A DNA stretch of 64,000 nt from Paenibacillus sp. ACRRX (GCF_022346885.1 NZ_JAKRNK010000001.1:1054001-1118000); one strand, 5' to 3'; counted from the stretch's first letter, positions 24,107 through 34,187 are shown. The notes: generated by a model from the sequence alone, not told the origin. Program-made: numbers and translations.

Positions 24107-24156
24107 ACTTGTAAAAAATAAATGTTGAAACCTCCCAGATATGATGGTCCTTAGCT

Positions 24157-24165
24157 TGCTATAAT
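24157..24165 (+). promoter_or_regulatory. Extended -10 promoter
   Basis: TGCTATAAT: consensus -10 with an upstream TG and no clear -35. It lies 30 bp before the next small gene. Confidence 0.45.
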
Positions 24166-24196
24166 TAAAACTATTAAGCGTAGGAGGACGATTTTA

Positions 24197-24499
24197 ATGC
24201 AGAAGAATAAAGAGAACATAGAATACATGTTGAAGACTGACGGCGATAGAGAAAGTGGAGAATATACTGGTCAGCTAATGCGATTCGGGGTGCTAGAAGA
24301 GGAATTCCCAGACGTGACTGACAATCATTATTGTGGGATTAAAGTCATGAGACAAGCATGTTATGACTATCTAAAGGGCAAAGGATACAGTGATGATTAT
24401 GTAATAGTTCATTATTGTGTAAAGCCAGGAAGATCAGAAAAGGGAAATCCAAAAGAAGTGTGGACTTTAGGGGAGTTACAAAAGAACGAAAGAGATTAG
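24197..24499 (+). CDS. Hypothetical phage protein, 100 residues
   Basis: RBS TAGGAGGA. Contains CGIKVMRQACYDYLKGKGY. Not recognised. It is followed by a terminator, so it forms a small unit before the terminase genes. Confidence 0.55.
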   Translation: MQKNKENIEYMLKTDGDRESGEYTGQLMRFGVLEEEFPDVTDNHYCGIKVMRQACYDYLKGKGYSDDYVIVHYCVKPGRSEKGNPKEVWTLGELQKNERD

Positions 24500-24506
24500 A
24501 ATCATT

Positions 24507-24529
24507 GTCGCCACTAGGCGGCTTTTTTT
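24507..24529 (+). terminator. Terminator before terS
   Basis: GTCGCC (24507-24512) pairs with GGCGGC (24517-24522), one G-U pair, with seven T following. Confidence 0.8.
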
Positions 24530-24577
24530 CTTTCCAAAACAACACTAACCAAAATATGGAGGTGGTGAGATGTGTAA

Positions 24578-25333
24578 ATGATGGACAAGCACATATTAGC
24601 AGAGCAAGATTACATGCAGGGCCTGAAATACAAAGAGATTGCAGACAAATATGATGTTACACTCAACACAGTCAAGTCGTGGAAGCAAAGACATGGCTGG
24701 CAACGTAATAAGGGTGCACCCGATGAAAAAGGTGTGCACACAAACAGAAGGGGTGCACCCGAAGGTAACCAAAATGCTCTCGGGAACGATGGGGGTGCCC
24801 CTAAAGGAAACAGCAACGCCGTAACGCATGGATTTTTTCGTAAGTATCTGCCTAACGATACAGCCGAGATCATGGAGCAGATTGCTGAGCGATTACCAAT
24901 TGACATGCTTTGGGATCAGATCATGATTCAGTATGCAGCTATACTAAGGGCGCAACAGATAATGTTCGTTGAAAGTAAATCCGAAATGATCAAAGAACTA
25001 AAGAAGGCTAAATACAAGTATATTGAGTGTGCCGAAGAAGATGGAGACGGTTATGAAAAAGTGGCTACTGAGGAAGAGTATGAGTTTCAGTTTGCTTGGG
25101 ATAGACATGCTACCTATCTAAGCGCACAGAGTAGAGCCATGAGTGAGCTGCGGTCTTTGATTAGGCAGTATGAAGATATGTGCCGCCAAGGGAATGCAGA
25201 TAAGGAACAGCAGCTTAGAATCAAGAAGTTGAAAGGCGAAGTCGCCGTACTTGAACAGAAGGCAACTAAAGATAACAGCAAGCCTATTGAGATCACGATC
25301 AAGCGAGCTGCGAAGAGTGATACCGATGGTTGA
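24578..25333 (+). CDS. terS: Terminase small subunit
   Basis: 251 residues. The N-terminal helix-turn-helix ([26 protein letters not shown]) recognises DNA. A glycine/asparagine-rich linker follows, with [18 protein letters not shown] repeats typical of Firmicute TerS, then a coiled-coil oligomerisation region. It selects phage DNA for packaging together with TerL, whose gene overlaps its end by 8 bp. RBS GGAGGTGG. Confidence 0.93.
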   Translation: MMDKHILAEQDYMQGLKYKEIADKYDVTLNTVKSWKQRHGWQRNKGAPDEKGVHTNRRGAPEGNQNALGNDGGAPKGNSNAVTHGFFRKYLPNDTAEIMEQIAERLPIDMLWDQIMIQYAAILRAQQIMFVESKSEMIKELKKAKYKYIECAEEDGDGYEKVATEEEYEFQFAWDRHATYLSAQSRAMSELRSLIRQYEDMCRQGNADKEQQLRIKKLKGEVAVLEQKATKDNSKPIEITIKRAAKSDTDG

Positions 25334-26624
25334 AAAAGAGGTTAACCCACACTTCGAGGATTTCCTGTTTGATTGGGCACTTAAATTTTACTTCCTTGTT
25401 GGTGGTTATGGTAGCAGTAAGAGTTACCATGTTGGCTTAAAGTTAATTCTCAAGTTGCTGAGTGAGAAACGGACGGCGCTAGTTGTTCGTGAGGTTTATG
25501 ACACCCATCGAGACTCTACTTATTCGCTGCTTGAAGAAATTATTGTTGATTTAGGGTTAGATGGCATCGTAAAGCCAATGTCGTCACCTATGCATATCAG
25601 ATTCCCTAACGGCTCCAAAATCATTTTTAAGGGTATGGACAAGCCCGCAAAACTGAAATCTATTCATAATGTGTCGATTATTTGGATAGAAGAGTGCTCA
25701 GAGGTTAAATATGAGGGTTTCAAGGAGCTTATTGGACGATTACGCCATCCTACCCTGAAGCTACACATGATCTTATCAACAAACCCTGTTAGTACAGGCA
25801 ACTGGTGCTATAAATACTTCTTTAAAGACACCAAGAACAAAGTTCATGTGCTTGATGATCAGATTCTGTACAAAGAGCGAATTATAGTAATCAAAGACAC
25901 CTATTATCACCATTCACTAGCTGATGACAATCTGTTCTTGCCACAGAGCTATATCGAACAACTGGAGGAATTAAAACTACATGATCCAGACTTACACAGA
26001 ATAGCTCGGCGCGGTAGGTTTGGGGTTAATGGAACCAGAGTTCTGCCACAATTTGAGGAATGGGAACACAATAGGGTCATTGCAGCAATTGAGCGTATTA
26101 ACGGACCTATTAAGCGAGTAGGCATGGACTTTGGTTTTGAAACGTCATATAACGCATTGGTAAGGCTTGCAGTGGATCATAAAGAAAAGATCCTTTATAT
26201 CTACTATGAGTATTATAAAAACAAGATGACGGATGATAAGACGTCCCTAGAGCTTGCTGAGTTTAAGAAGACTGGGGAACTGATCAGAGCAGATAGCGCC
26301 GAACCTAAGACAATTACCTTCTTTAAACAGAACGGTTTTAACATAAGAGGGGCGAAGAAGTTCCAAGGCTCCAGGGCGCAGTATACAAAGAAGGTCAAAC
26401 GATTCAAAAAGATTGTATGCTCAAGTAATTGCCCTAACGTCATAGAAGAATTGAAGGACTTAACATTCGCAGTCGATAAGCAAGGGGAAATCATCGAAGA
26501 TGAGTTCAGTATTGACCCTCATACGCTATCGGCTATTTGGTATGCTCTGGATGATTATGAAGTAGCTGATCTTAAAGGTCACACAATTAATGTGAGTAGC
26601 AAAGTGGCATTGGGGGTGAGGTAA
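25326..26624 (+). CDS. terL: Terminase large subunit (PBSX/SPP1 type)
   Basis: 432 residues from ATG 25326. N-terminal packaging ATPase with Walker A-like GGYGSSKS (26-33) and Walker B IIWIEE (about 118-123). The C-terminal RNase H-like nuclease has GMDFGF and a late acidic D-x-H region ([15 protein letters not shown]). It translocates and cuts phage DNA at the portal. Confidence 0.95.
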   Translation: MVEKEVNPHFEDFLFDWALKFYFLVGGYGSSKSYHVGLKLILKLLSEKRTALVVREVYDTHRDSTYSLLEEIIVDLGLDGIVKPMSSPMHIRFPNGSKIIFKGMDKPAKLKSIHNVSIIWIEECSEVKYEGFKELIGRLRHPTLKLHMILSTNPVSTGNWCYKYFFKDTKNKVHVLDDQILYKERIIVIKDTYYHHSLADDNLFLPQSYIEQLEELKLHDPDLHRIARRGRFGVNGTRVLPQFEEWEHNRVIAAIERINGPIKRVGMDFGFETSYNALVRLAVDHKEKILYIYYEYYKNKMTDDKTSLELAEFKKTGELIRADSAEPKTITFFKQNGFNIRGAKKFQGSRAQYTKKVKRFKKIVCSSNCPNVIEELKDLTFAVDKQGEIIEDEFSIDPHTLSAIWYALDDYEVADLKGHTINVSSKVALGVR

Positions 26625-26628
26625 ACAT

Positions 26629-28014
26629 ATGGCCATTATTCGAGATCGGGATCTCATACCGGATTTAAATGACATCCCTGTTGAAATGCTAGTCAGTTGC
26701 ATAAATGAGCATCAGCAGGGCTTAGAGCGTCTTAATAAGCTGGACAAGTATTATAAGGGGAATCATGACATTTTAAACCGCAAGGACAGCATGACAGGTC
26801 TGCCAAATAACAAGCTTGTCGCTAACCATGCAAAGTACATTACTGACATAGCTACAGGATATGTATTAGGGAATCCGGTTAAATATGATGGATCGCAGAT
26901 CGAGCCAATTACAAATGCATTCAAACTGAATGACATCGTAAGTCATGATAGCGAGTTGGGGAAAGACCTTTCTATGTTTGGTGTTGGTCGCGAGTTGTAT
27001 TACATGTCCAGCGACGATGTGCCGGTTCCCAAAGTCACTGTTATTGATCCAAGACAGTTGTTCCTTGTAGTTGACGACACCGTAGAGTATAAGAGTATGT
27101 TTGCTCTTCATTACTATGAGCGTAAGGACATAAACAACAAGGTAATTGGCTACAAGGTTAATGTGTATACTTCAGAATTGATTGTGATTTATCATAGTAC
27201 GAATCTAAAGGATTTTGAAATGGTAGACATTAAGGATCACTTCTTTGGTTCAGTTCCAGTAGTGGAATTTTGGAACAACGAAGAGCAGCAAGGGGATTAT
27301 GAACAGCAGATAAGTCTACTTGACGCTTATAATGCACTCCAGTCGGATCGAGTAAATGATAAAGAACAATTGGTCGATGCACTGCTTAAGATTAAAGGGG
27401 TATCGCTAGGGGATGATACCGCCGAGGCATCCAAAACAATAAAGCTTCTAAAGGAGCTTAAAGTACTAGAGCTGCCTGAGGATGGAGAGGCTGACTGGTT
27501 AACAAAGCAACTTACGGAATCGGAAGTAGAAGTGCTTCGTCAAGCTATCAAGTCAGATATTCACGAGTTCTCGATGGTTCCTGATCTAACGGATGAGAAC
27601 TTTGCATCCAATGTATCCGGTGTTGCTATGAAATACAAGCTCTTTGGATTGGAACAACTTGCTGTTACTAAACAGCGCTACTTTGTTCAGGGATTACGTG
27701 AGAGATTGGCAATGTTTGCACGCATCTTGTCTGTAAAGGGAAAGGCTGTAGATACGTCAGATGTCACTATAACGATGACTCGCAATTTGCCTGCAAACGA
27801 TCTTGAGACAGCGCAAATAATTGCAACACTTGCTGGCTCAGTGAGTAATGAGACTTTGATTAAACTGTTGTCATTTGTGCAGAATGCCAAGGAAGAAATC
27901 GAAAGGTTGAATGCACAGAAAGACCAAGAAGTAAAGCGGAATCAACAAGCTTTTGGTATGCCGATGGATGGTGATCCTAACGAGGATGAAGCAGACGATG
28001 AAGCAGCAGCCTAA
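26629..28014 (+). CDS. Portal protein (SPP1 gp6-like)
   Basis: 461 residues. N-terminal YYKGNHDIL and AKYITDIATGYVLGNPVKY are hallmarks of the SPP1 Gp6-like portal family. The C terminus is acidic. It forms the dodecameric DNA channel at the head vertex. RBS GGGGGTGAGG. Confidence 0.95.
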   Translation: MAIIRDRDLIPDLNDIPVEMLVSCINEHQQGLERLNKLDKYYKGNHDILNRKDSMTGLPNNKLVANHAKYITDIATGYVLGNPVKYDGSQIEPITNAFKLNDIVSHDSELGKDLSMFGVGRELYYMSSDDVPVPKVTVIDPRQLFLVVDDTVEYKSMFALHYYERKDINNKVIGYKVNVYTSELIVIYHSTNLKDFEMVDIKDHFFGSVPVVEFWNNEEQQGDYEQQISLLDAYNALQSDRVNDKEQLVDALLKIKGVSLGDDTAEASKTIKLLKELKVLELPEDGEADWLTKQLTESEVEVLRQAIKSDIHEFSMVPDLTDENFASNVSGVAMKYKLFGLEQLAVTKQRYFVQGLRERLAMFARILSVKGKAVDTSDVTITMTRNLPANDLETAQIIATLAGSVSNETLIKLLSFVQNAKEEIERLNAQKDQEVKRNQQAFGMPMDGDPNEDEADDEAAA

Positions 28015-29038
28015 TAGCTATTGGGACAAACGATCATCAGAACGCATGGCATCATACCAAAGGAATGCCGATAGGGTTATGGAGATTGTTGGGCATGCTT
28101 ATGACAAAGCGCAGCGTGACATTCAGGACGAGATTGACCGTATTTTTAGTAAGTATGCTTTAGATGGCGGTCTAAGCCCAATTGAGGCAGCAGAGATGCT
28201 TAATGGATCGATTAGCCGTACCGAATGGCTGCGGATTAAAGATAAGATCAAACATGTTAAAGATCCTAAGATTAAGCGCAAACTGCTTAATCAACTTAAT
28301 GCACCTGCATACAGCGCCAGAATTACTCGTTTAGAGGCTTTAAAGGCCAACACCTATATACAGTCCAAAATAATTGCAGACACTGAATTCAGGGCATCCA
28401 AGCGCGGTTACATCCATACAATTGACGAGGCGTATTACCGAACGATGTACGACATACAGCAGGGGCTTGGAGCAGGTTTTGAGTTTGCTTCTATGTCGAC
28501 TACAACAGTCGAGACTATTTTAATGCGTCCGTGGAGTGGCAAACACTTTAGCAGCAGGATATGGGGTAACACTGACGCACTGGCCGTGCAGCTGAATGAG
28601 ATAATCACAGCAGGCTTTATGAGTGGTGCCAGTACAAATAAGATGGTTGCAGAGTTGATGCAGCGAATGGGTATAGGAAAGTACGAGGCTAACCGGTTGA
28701 TACGCACAGAAACAACCTATATGGCAAATGCGGCCGAGATGCAAAGTTATGAAGAAGCTGAGATCGACAAATATATGTTCCTTGCTACGCTTGACTCTAG
28801 GACATCTGAGCGCTGTCGTAAACATGACCTCAAGGTGTATAAAGTGTCAGAAGCAGTACCAGGCAAGAATATGCCGCCTTTGCATACCTTCTGCCGATCA
28901 ACAACACGGGCTTATTTCGGTAAAGCACACCTTGCGCGTATTCAGCGACGTGCCGAAGATCCAAAGACAAGCAGGCCTAGTCTCGTACAAGGTGATATGA
29001 CATATAACAAATGGCGTAAAAGCCTTGAAGCAGCGTGA
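27998..29038 (+). CDS. Minor head protein (SPP1 gp7/Mu gpF-like)
   Basis: 346 residues from ATG 27998 (CGAGGA upstream), overlapping the portal gene end; ATG 27986 is an alternative. The C-terminal domain (about 245-325) contains ATLDSRTSERCRKHDLKVY and a PPLHTFCRST ending, the head-morphogenesis signature. It is probably injected or portal-associated. Confidence 0.9.
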   Translation: MKQQPNSYWDKRSSERMASYQRNADRVMEIVGHAYDKAQRDIQDEIDRIFSKYALDGGLSPIEAAEMLNGSISRTEWLRIKDKIKHVKDPKIKRKLLNQLNAPAYSARITRLEALKANTYIQSKIIADTEFRASKRGYIHTIDEAYYRTMYDIQQGLGAGFEFASMSTTTVETILMRPWSGKHFSSRIWGNTDALAVQLNEIITAGFMSGASTNKMVAELMQRMGIGKYEANRLIRTETTYMANAAEMQSYEEAEIDKYMFLATLDSRTSERCRKHDLKVYKVSEAVPGKNMPPLHTFCRSTTRAYFGKAHLARIQRRAEDPKTSRPSLVQGDMTYNKWRKSLEAA

Positions 29039-29066
29039 AGCACTTTCAAATGAGAGTGCTTTTTAT
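29038..29066 (+). terminator. Hairpin terminator or attenuator in the head operon
   Basis: AAGCACTTTC (29038-29047) pairs with GAGAGTGCTT (29052-29061), followed by T-rich sequence. It lies inside the late operon, so it probably only attenuates downstream transcription. Confidence 0.6.
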
Positions 29067-29094
29067 TATGTCTTTAAACGGTGGAGGTAATCGA

Positions 29095-29250
29095 GTGGAT
29101 TTATTTAGGCTTTCTCTGAAGCTACTATGTGTGTTCTTTATAGCAGTTAATCATAGGCGCATTAAAAAAGAAATCGATAACAAAGAGTACGGAAGCGCAG
29201 TTCAGACGGGACTATTAGTAATACTTTGGATTTTTATTCTAATGGATTAA
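29095..29250 (+). CDS. Small membrane protein, 51 residues
   Basis: GTG 29095 behind GGTGGAGGTAATC. Two hydrophobic stretches flank a basic segment (NHRRIKKEIDNKEYG). Inserted between head genes, directly after a terminator. Function unknown. Confidence 0.5.
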   Translation: MDLFRLSLKLLCVFFIAVNHRRIKKEIDNKEYGSAVQTGLLVILWIFILMD

Positions 29251-29331
29251 GTCACAATCGTCCAAAACGTGCTTATGACGTTAAAAGATGCATGGTAGAT
29301 CAGCCGATGGGCGTTAAACAGGAGGATTATC

Positions 29332-29964
29332 ATGTTAAAAACGAATCGTTATAGATTTCCGCTTAACATTCAGCTTTTTGCGGATGGTGAAGGAACTGGC
29401 GAAGGTGCAGCACTAGGCACAACAGAAGGTGCGGGACAAGATGGAGGGCAGGCAGGTCAAGGCGGCAAGGAACCTGATGGAGACAAGTCATTTACTCAAG
29501 CTGACGTAGACCGAATCATTCAGGATCGACTAGGCAAAGCACAGTCAAAGTGGGAAAAAGAATATCAGGCCAAGTTGGATGAAGCCAAGACAGAGGCAGA
29601 GAAGTTGGCAAAAATGAATACCGATCAGAAAGCTGAGTACGATCGACAGAAGCGTGAAGACGAACTTGCGACCCGGGAAGCTGAAATAACGAAACGTGAG
29701 CTTCGGGCAACTGCATTGGAGTCTCTTGCCGATAAGGGTTTGCCTAAACAGCTTGCCGATATCTTAGTTTATTCTGACGCAGACAGTACGAATAAAAGCC
29801 TGGAAGCTGTAGAAACGGCATTTCGCGCAGCTGTAGAATCAGGTGTTAATGAACGTTTGAAAGGTGATCCGCCAAAAGGTGGCGGCAGTAGCCAGCAGCC
29901 TAAAGGGTATGAAGCTGGGAAGTCAGTTGCGGAACAGCGAAATCAGAAAGGAAGTGGGAAGTAA
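29332..29964 (+). CDS. Capsid scaffold protein (DUF4355-type)
   Basis: 210 residues. Gly/Glu-rich disordered N terminus after a FPLNIQLFA start, a long charged coiled coil (about 65-120), and a compact C-terminal capsid-binding part (KQLADILVYSD). Its place just before the capsid genes agrees. It guides prohead assembly and is then removed. RBS AGGAGGA. Confidence 0.88.
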   Translation: MLKTNRYRFPLNIQLFADGEGTGEGAALGTTEGAGQDGGQAGQGGKEPDGDKSFTQADVDRIIQDRLGKAQSKWEKEYQAKLDEAKTEAEKLAKMNTDQKAEYDRQKREDELATREAEITKRELRATALESLADKGLPKQLADILVYSDADSTNKSLEAVETAFRAAVESGVNERLKGDPPKGGGSSQQPKGYEAGKSVAEQRNQKGSGK

Positions 29965-30320
29965 TGAACTTGAATCCACGGGTGAAGGAATACAGCTCTC
30001 AAGTTGAGATTTTATATTCAACAAAAGGAGCGATTGAAAAAGTTGGTGGAATCACAATGGATGGTACCAGGTTTACAGTTAACACACGTGTACCAGCAGG
30101 GACGGCAGTTAGTATCCAAGCAAATGGTCTTGCTAAACCTTGGGCTGATGCTGATACAGGGACGCCTTATCTGACAAATCATGATGTGGTAACAGCAGAT
30201 GTTACTACATCAAATGTTGTTGTGGGCGCATGGGCAGAGGCTTTGGTTGTTGGAAGCAAACTTAATGGTGTAACACCAGCATTTAAAACGGCTGCAGGTG
30301 GCCGATACCGATATTACTAA
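29964..30320 (+). CDS. Putative head decoration/stabilisation protein
   Basis: 118 residues, beta-rich, with GTAVSIQANGLAKPW. It overlaps the scaffold stop by one base and precedes the major capsid gene, the usual decoration-protein position. Assigned by context and composition. Confidence 0.6.
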   Translation: MNLNPRVKEYSSQVEILYSTKGAIEKVGGITMDGTRFTVNTRVPAGTAVSIQANGLAKPWADADTGTPYLTNHDVVTADVTTSNVVVGAWAEALVVGSKLNGVTPAFKTAAGGRYRYY

Positions 30321-30350
30321 TTTCGCTCAAATGAAGAAAGGGTGTAGTCA

Positions 30351-31337
30351 ATGGGGATCTTATCTCTTGATCAATTTAAACAACCAACATTTTTAGGTTA
30401 CATCGAAAATCGCATTCTTCCGAAAAAATACTTGTTAAAAGAAATAAGTGACTTTGATACAACATACGATTTGTCCTTTGATTATGATGTTTTTACTCAG
30501 ACATATGCTCCGAGTGCTGCAATTACTGGCTGGAACGCTGGTGCACCGTTGCGGGACAAGCAAGGACTTAAAACGTTGACTCAGGAAGTTGCAAAGATCC
30601 AGCATGGGTTCCGTTTGGATGAACGGGAGCAATTGAAATTTACAAATCCCCGTGTTGAAGCTGAGCGAGAACGGGCAATTCAGAAGGTTTATGACCAAAC
30701 GGATAGACTTATCGAAGGCGTGAATGATACGGAAGAGTGGATTCGCGCACAAGCAATTTACCTCGGCACTATAACATATAATGCAAACGGAGTTAAACTT
30801 GATGTCAACTTTAACTTGCCAAGTGTAACTAACGTAGCTAATGCTTGGAGTAATCGCGCAACGTCCACACCTTTGGATGATATCCGAGGTGCAATTCAAG
30901 CATACAAAGATACTAATGCGGGACAGGCACCTCGTTATATTGATTTATCCGGCAGCGTACTACTTGATCTTGCACTCAGTCAGCAAGTTCGCGGTGCCAT
31001 CTTTGGCGTTAATAATGCAATGCTTCCAACTCGCGAGCAGGTAGAAGGTTTGATTGGACAAGTTGCAGATGCTGCAATTTCAATTCGTGTTAATGATGAT
31101 CAGATTTCCTTCGAAGGGACAGTCACACGGTTACTCCCAGTTCGTACGGTCGCTCTGCTTGGCGAAAAACCAATTATTACTGTCCATGGACCTACAGTAG
31201 AAAAGAACTTTGAGCCAGGTGTTTATGTGCTTCCGAAAATCGAACAGGGACCGCCACCACAAGAGGAAGTATACGTAGGTGAATCGGCATTTGTTGGTAT
31301 TCAAAAACCATCTCAAATCTATCGTTTATCAGTTTAG
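30351..31337 (+). CDS. Major capsid protein (phage capsid E family)
   Basis: 328 residues, the usual length. Motifs of the lambda E-like HK97-fold family include ILPKKYLLKEISDFDTTYD near the start and GPTVEKNFEPGVYVLPKIEQ near the end, where E-family proteins end in a peptide describing metal or antigenic loops. RBS AAAGGGTG. Confidence 0.92.
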   Translation: MGILSLDQFKQPTFLGYIENRILPKKYLLKEISDFDTTYDLSFDYDVFTQTYAPSAAITGWNAGAPLRDKQGLKTLTQEVAKIQHGFRLDEREQLKFTNPRVEAERERAIQKVYDQTDRLIEGVNDTEEWIRAQAIYLGTITYNANGVKLDVNFNLPSVTNVANAWSNRATSTPLDDIRGAIQAYKDTNAGQAPRYIDLSGSVLLDLALSQQVRGAIFGVNNAMLPTREQVEGLIGQVADAAISIRVNDDQISFEGTVTRLLPVRTVALLGEKPIITVHGPTVEKNFEPGVYVLPKIEQGPPPQEEVYVGESAFVGIQKPSQIYRLSV

Positions 31338-31351
31338 TGGAGGTATAATAT

Positions 31352-31612
31352 ATGGCTATTTATAAAGTTGTTAGCCCCGTCATACAAGGCGGGGTTGTTT
31401 TGTTATCTGGGATTATTGAGCTAAATGACGAACAAGCTGAACGTCTTGTACAAGCAGGTGCCATTGAAGTTGAACTCGTTCAGGAAGATAAAGAGTTGAA
31501 TGATATGTCATTGCCAGAGCTAAAAGAATTTGCGAAATTGAATGACATTGACCTAGATGGCGCGACTAAGAAGGAAAACATCTTATTGAAGATTAAATCT
31601 ATCCAATTATAG
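31352..31612 (+). CDS. HeH/LEM-domain head-associated protein
   Basis: 86 residues. An N-terminal beta part (VVSPVIQGGVVLLSGIIEL) is followed by a C-terminal helix-extended-loop-helix (SLPELKEFAKLNDIDLDGATKK), a Rho-N/LEM-like fold common in genes after the capsid. Role unclear. Confidence 0.7.
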   Translation: MAIYKVVSPVIQGGVVLLSGIIELNDEQAERLVQAGAIEVELVQEDKELNDMSLPELKEFAKLNDIDLDGATKKENILLKIKSIQL

Positions 31613-31624
31613 AGTGGTGAGATT

Positions 31625-31936
31625 ATGACTCAAATCGAGAAGCTGAAGCTTATGCTTGATATTACTAACAACTCTCAAGATGGCAAACTTCAGTTGCTTT
31701 TGGATGATGTTGCATCAGACATACTTACTTGGACTAACCGTAAGATACTGCCTGTTGCACTGGAATCGACGCAGCGGCAGCTTGCTATTATCCGTTTCAA
31801 CATGCAGGGCGTGGAAGGCCAAACATCTCACAACGAAGGCGGCGTCAGCCGGTCGTTTGACGATCTGCCACCGTCTATCAAACAGCCAATCATCCAACAT
31901 CGACTAGCAAAGGTGGTGGGCATGGGTGCGACTTAG
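31625..31936 (+). CDS. Head-tail connector (gp6/gp15-like adaptor)
   Basis: 103 residues, helical, beginning TQIEKLKLMLDITNNSQDGKLQLLLDD, the pattern of phage connector adaptors that dock under the portal. Position between capsid and head-closure genes agrees. Confidence 0.85.
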   Translation: MTQIEKLKLMLDITNNSQDGKLQLLLDDVASDILTWTNRKILPVALESTQRQLAIIRFNMQGVEGQTSHNEGGVSRSFDDLPPSIKQPIIQHRLAKVVGMGAT

Positions 31937-32288
31937 GCAGCGAGATTTAAAACCGTATGCGGTTAGAGAACGCATAGCGATGAAAGAGCCTGACGGCACA
32001 ACGTATGAAGGCTGGGACCCGACAACAATCACTATTAAGGCCAATAAGCAGCCAGCAGGCGGTAAAGTGATGGCTGAGATATACAGCGAACGTTTATCCT
32101 CAATGCTAACTCTGTATGTAGAGGCTCGATCTCCTGTTATTGAAGAGATCGATGTTGGCATAAATACAGGTAGGGCCTTTGGAATATGCGTTTACCCGAC
32201 TCCTGATTCATCGCCCGATTACAAGGTTATTGCCGTACGTCCTTGGGGCGCCCATAAGGTTATTGACTTGGAAAAGGTGAAGCCATGA
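31926..32288 (+). CDS. Head closure (head-tail joining) protein
   Basis: 120 residues from GTG 31926, overlapping the adaptor end. Beta-rich with a basic N terminus. Assigned by its fixed place between adaptor and HK97-gp10-like gene. Confidence 0.7.
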   Translation: MRLRQRDLKPYAVRERIAMKEPDGTTYEGWDPTTITIKANKQPAGGKVMAEIYSERLSSMLTLYVEARSPVIEEIDVGINTGRAFGICVYPTPDSSPDYKVIAVRPWGAHKVIDLEKVKP

Positions 32289-32725
32289 CTAGCTTGAGCA
32301 ATCTTGGCCACCTAGTAGCGAAATTAGATGCATTAGGCGGCAACAGTCAGCGAGCGCTTAAATTGGGCATACAGCAGGCTGCGGCGCAGGTGCAAGGTGA
32401 TGCTAAGATGCTGGCCCCTTCAAGGGATGGACGCCTGCGGGGGAGTATTCAGGCAAAAGTAAAAGAGCGAGGGGATACAGTGGTGGGTGAGGTATCAACC
32501 AACGTTGAGTATGCCGTTTACGTTGAGTTTGGCACAGGACAGCGTGGTGAGGCGTCTCCTTCCCCTCCTAAATCACCGGAGGATGTGCGGTATAGACAAG
32601 ACTGGGCTGGTATGCAAGCTCAACCGTATCTGTACCCAGCGCTTAAGCAAAATGATACAGTAGTTAAACGACTGATAGGCAAACAGTTACGGAAACAAAT
32701 ACGAGAGTTGGGAGGCCGACGCTAA
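32285..32725 (+). CDS. HK97 gp10-like tail completion protein
   Basis: 146 residues. APSRDGRLRGSIQAKV, then VEYAVYVEFGTGQ and AQPYLYPAL, are diagnostic of the HK97-gp10 family, which completes the tail for joining. ATGA overlap with its neighbour. Confidence 0.93.
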   Translation: MTSLSNLGHLVAKLDALGGNSQRALKLGIQQAAAQVQGDAKMLAPSRDGRLRGSIQAKVKERGDTVVGEVSTNVEYAVYVEFGTGQRGEASPSPPKSPEDVRYRQDWAGMQAQPYLYPALKQNDTVVKRLIGKQLRKQIRELGGRR

Positions 32726-33081
32726 TGTATGACATTAAAGCAAATGTTAATACCTTATTGTCATCTATAACAGGTATTACAGTGTCTGATGCCTACCCAA
32801 AAGATTTTAATAAGCTTCCGCACATCTCATTTTACGAGATAGCAAATAGCGATCCCTTGACTATAGCAAACAGTCCGTTGACTGATATAAATATACAAAT
32901 TGATATTTGGCACAATCGATCGACCGGCCAGCTTGCGAGTGATGTTGATATGAAGATGAATAGCATTGGGTTTCGACGTTCGTTTGCTTCGGATGTACCC
33001 GACCCTTCAGGAGTAAAGCATAAAACGATGAGATACAAAGGTGTAGTTGATGCTAGGAATGGTATGGTTTATCAAAAATAA
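32725..33081 (+). CDS. Tail terminator protein (SPP1 gp17-like)
   Basis: 118 residues. Pattern PHISFYEIANSDPLTIANSPLTD, then INIQIDIWHNRSTGQLASDV, fits DUF3168-type tail terminators capping the tail tube. Confidence 0.85.
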   Translation: MYDIKANVNTLLSSITGITVSDAYPKDFNKLPHISFYEIANSDPLTIANSPLTDINIQIDIWHNRSTGQLASDVDMKMNSIGFRRSFASDVPDPSGVKHKTMRYKGVVDARNGMVYQK

Positions 33082-33092
33082 GGGGTGATAGT

Positions 33093-33518
33093 ATGGCAGG
33101 TGTATTGTCTAAAGATACTACGTTAAGCTATAAAACAGGTTCTTCTACTTTTAAAGAGCTTGAGCATTTGATGGAAGTACCGGAGTTGGGCGGCGAACCT
33201 GAAAAGGTAGAGGTTACTACCTTGAAAGACGGCACGAAAAAGTATATTCCAGGCGTAAGAGATTTGGGGGACCTATCTTTTAAATTTCTGTATGATAACT
33301 CTACTGCAGCAAGTAACTACAGGGTGTTACACGGACTCCAGGTAGACGGTAAGGCAGCAACATTCAAGGTGGATTATCCAGACGGCACAGGGCATCAATT
33401 CGAGGCATATGTAAACGTCAAGATGGATTCGGCTGCGGTTAATGCAGCAATGACTTTCACGGCGAGTATGAGCCTTCAAAGCGACATCACAGTCACGCAT
33501 CCAACCACAACGCCATAG
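33093..33518 (+). CDS. Major tail (tube) protein
   Basis: 141 residues of a beta-barrel tail-tube protein (LMEVPELGGEPEKVEVTTLKDG, then DLSFKFLYDN). RBS AAGGGGTGAT. Typical position before the tail chaperones, although a secreted-protein gene separates them here. Confidence 0.9.
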   Translation: MAGVLSKDTTLSYKTGSSTFKELEHLMEVPELGGEPEKVEVTTLKDGTKKYIPGVRDLGDLSFKFLYDNSTAASNYRVLHGLQVDGKAATFKVDYPDGTGHQFEAYVNVKMDSAAVNAAMTFTASMSLQSDITVTHPTTTP

Positions 33519-33531
33519 CCCTTTTATATCC

Positions 33532-33565
33532 CCTGTGGTAGTATGTTGGTGTATATTACCACAGG
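33532..33565 (+). promoter_or_regulatory. Hairpin abutting the RBS of the inserted secreted-protein gene
   Basis: CCTGTGGTA (33532-33540) and TACCACAGG (33557-33565) form a perfect 9-bp stem with a 16-base loop. The 3' arm shares AGG with the ribosome site AGGAGGG (33563-33569). It could limit translation from read-through late transcripts, or terminate or protect RNA. Confidence 0.55.
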
Positions 33566-33575
33566 AGGGAAGGAC

Positions 33576-34187
33576 ATGAAAAAACTGTCGTTATCGTTAC
33601 TAGCTTTAGTTTTAGTGCTTTGTTTATCAACTAGTGCATTTGCAGCAGGCAAGCCAAGTCCTATGAAAGTTACCAAAGACGGCATCACTGTTGAGGTTCT
33701 AAGTGCGACACTTGAAGAGATCATGGGTGATCGCACAAAGGATAATTTTTCCGACAAGAACGGCGAGTACTTTGCAATAGGAAGTAATATCGTGAAGGCT
33801 TCTGATTACCGGAAACTGGCATTAAAGGTTCGTTATTTTAACGACAGAAAGACAGCTATTAGTTTTCCGAGTATGTCGGTTGTTGCATGGACATTAACTT
33901 TGCCAAATGGAGTAAAAACAAAACAATTTGATAAATTTGAAAAATTAGTAGGGACAGTCGATTCAAAAAGCAAAGTTGAAGAAACAATATCTATCGTTGT
34001 GAAAAAACCAAGTGATAAAGAAAAGCAAAAATACGTTCTAACATATGGGTTACTGAACTACACAGAAGAGTTTAACAAAGTACTAAAGGATTACATGCTT
34101 GGAGCAATAACACCCAAAGACTGGGCTAAAAAGTATGAAAAGAAATTCACACCCATTGACATGGTAATTAAGCTACAAATTAAATAA
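33576..34187 (+). CDS. Secreted protein inserted in the tail operon (moron)
   Basis: 203 residues from ATG 33576 (AGGAGGGAAGG). The first about 23 residues form a clear signal peptide (KKLSLSLLALVLVLCLSTSAFA). The mature part resembles a beta-sandwich extracellular domain (KVRYFNDRKTAISFPSM) with a lysine-rich tail. It has its own hairpin leader and terminator. Such a gene has no obvious role in virion assembly; a lysogen-expressed secreted function is inferred. Confidence 0.75.
   Translation: MKKLSLSLLALVLVLCLSTSAFAAGKPSPMKVTKDGITVEVLSATLEEIMGDRTKDNFSDKNGEYFAIGSNIVKASDYRKLALKVRYFNDRKTAISFPSMSVVAWTLTLPNGVKTKQFDKFEKLVGTVDSKSKVEETISIVVKKPSDKEKQKYVLTYGLLNYTEEFNKVLKDYMLGAITPKDWAKKYEKKFTPIDMVIKLQIK

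Noticed and set aside
30435-30899. 154-codon antisense frame in the major capsid gene
   Set aside because: Mirror frame of a conserved structural gene with no initiation signal.
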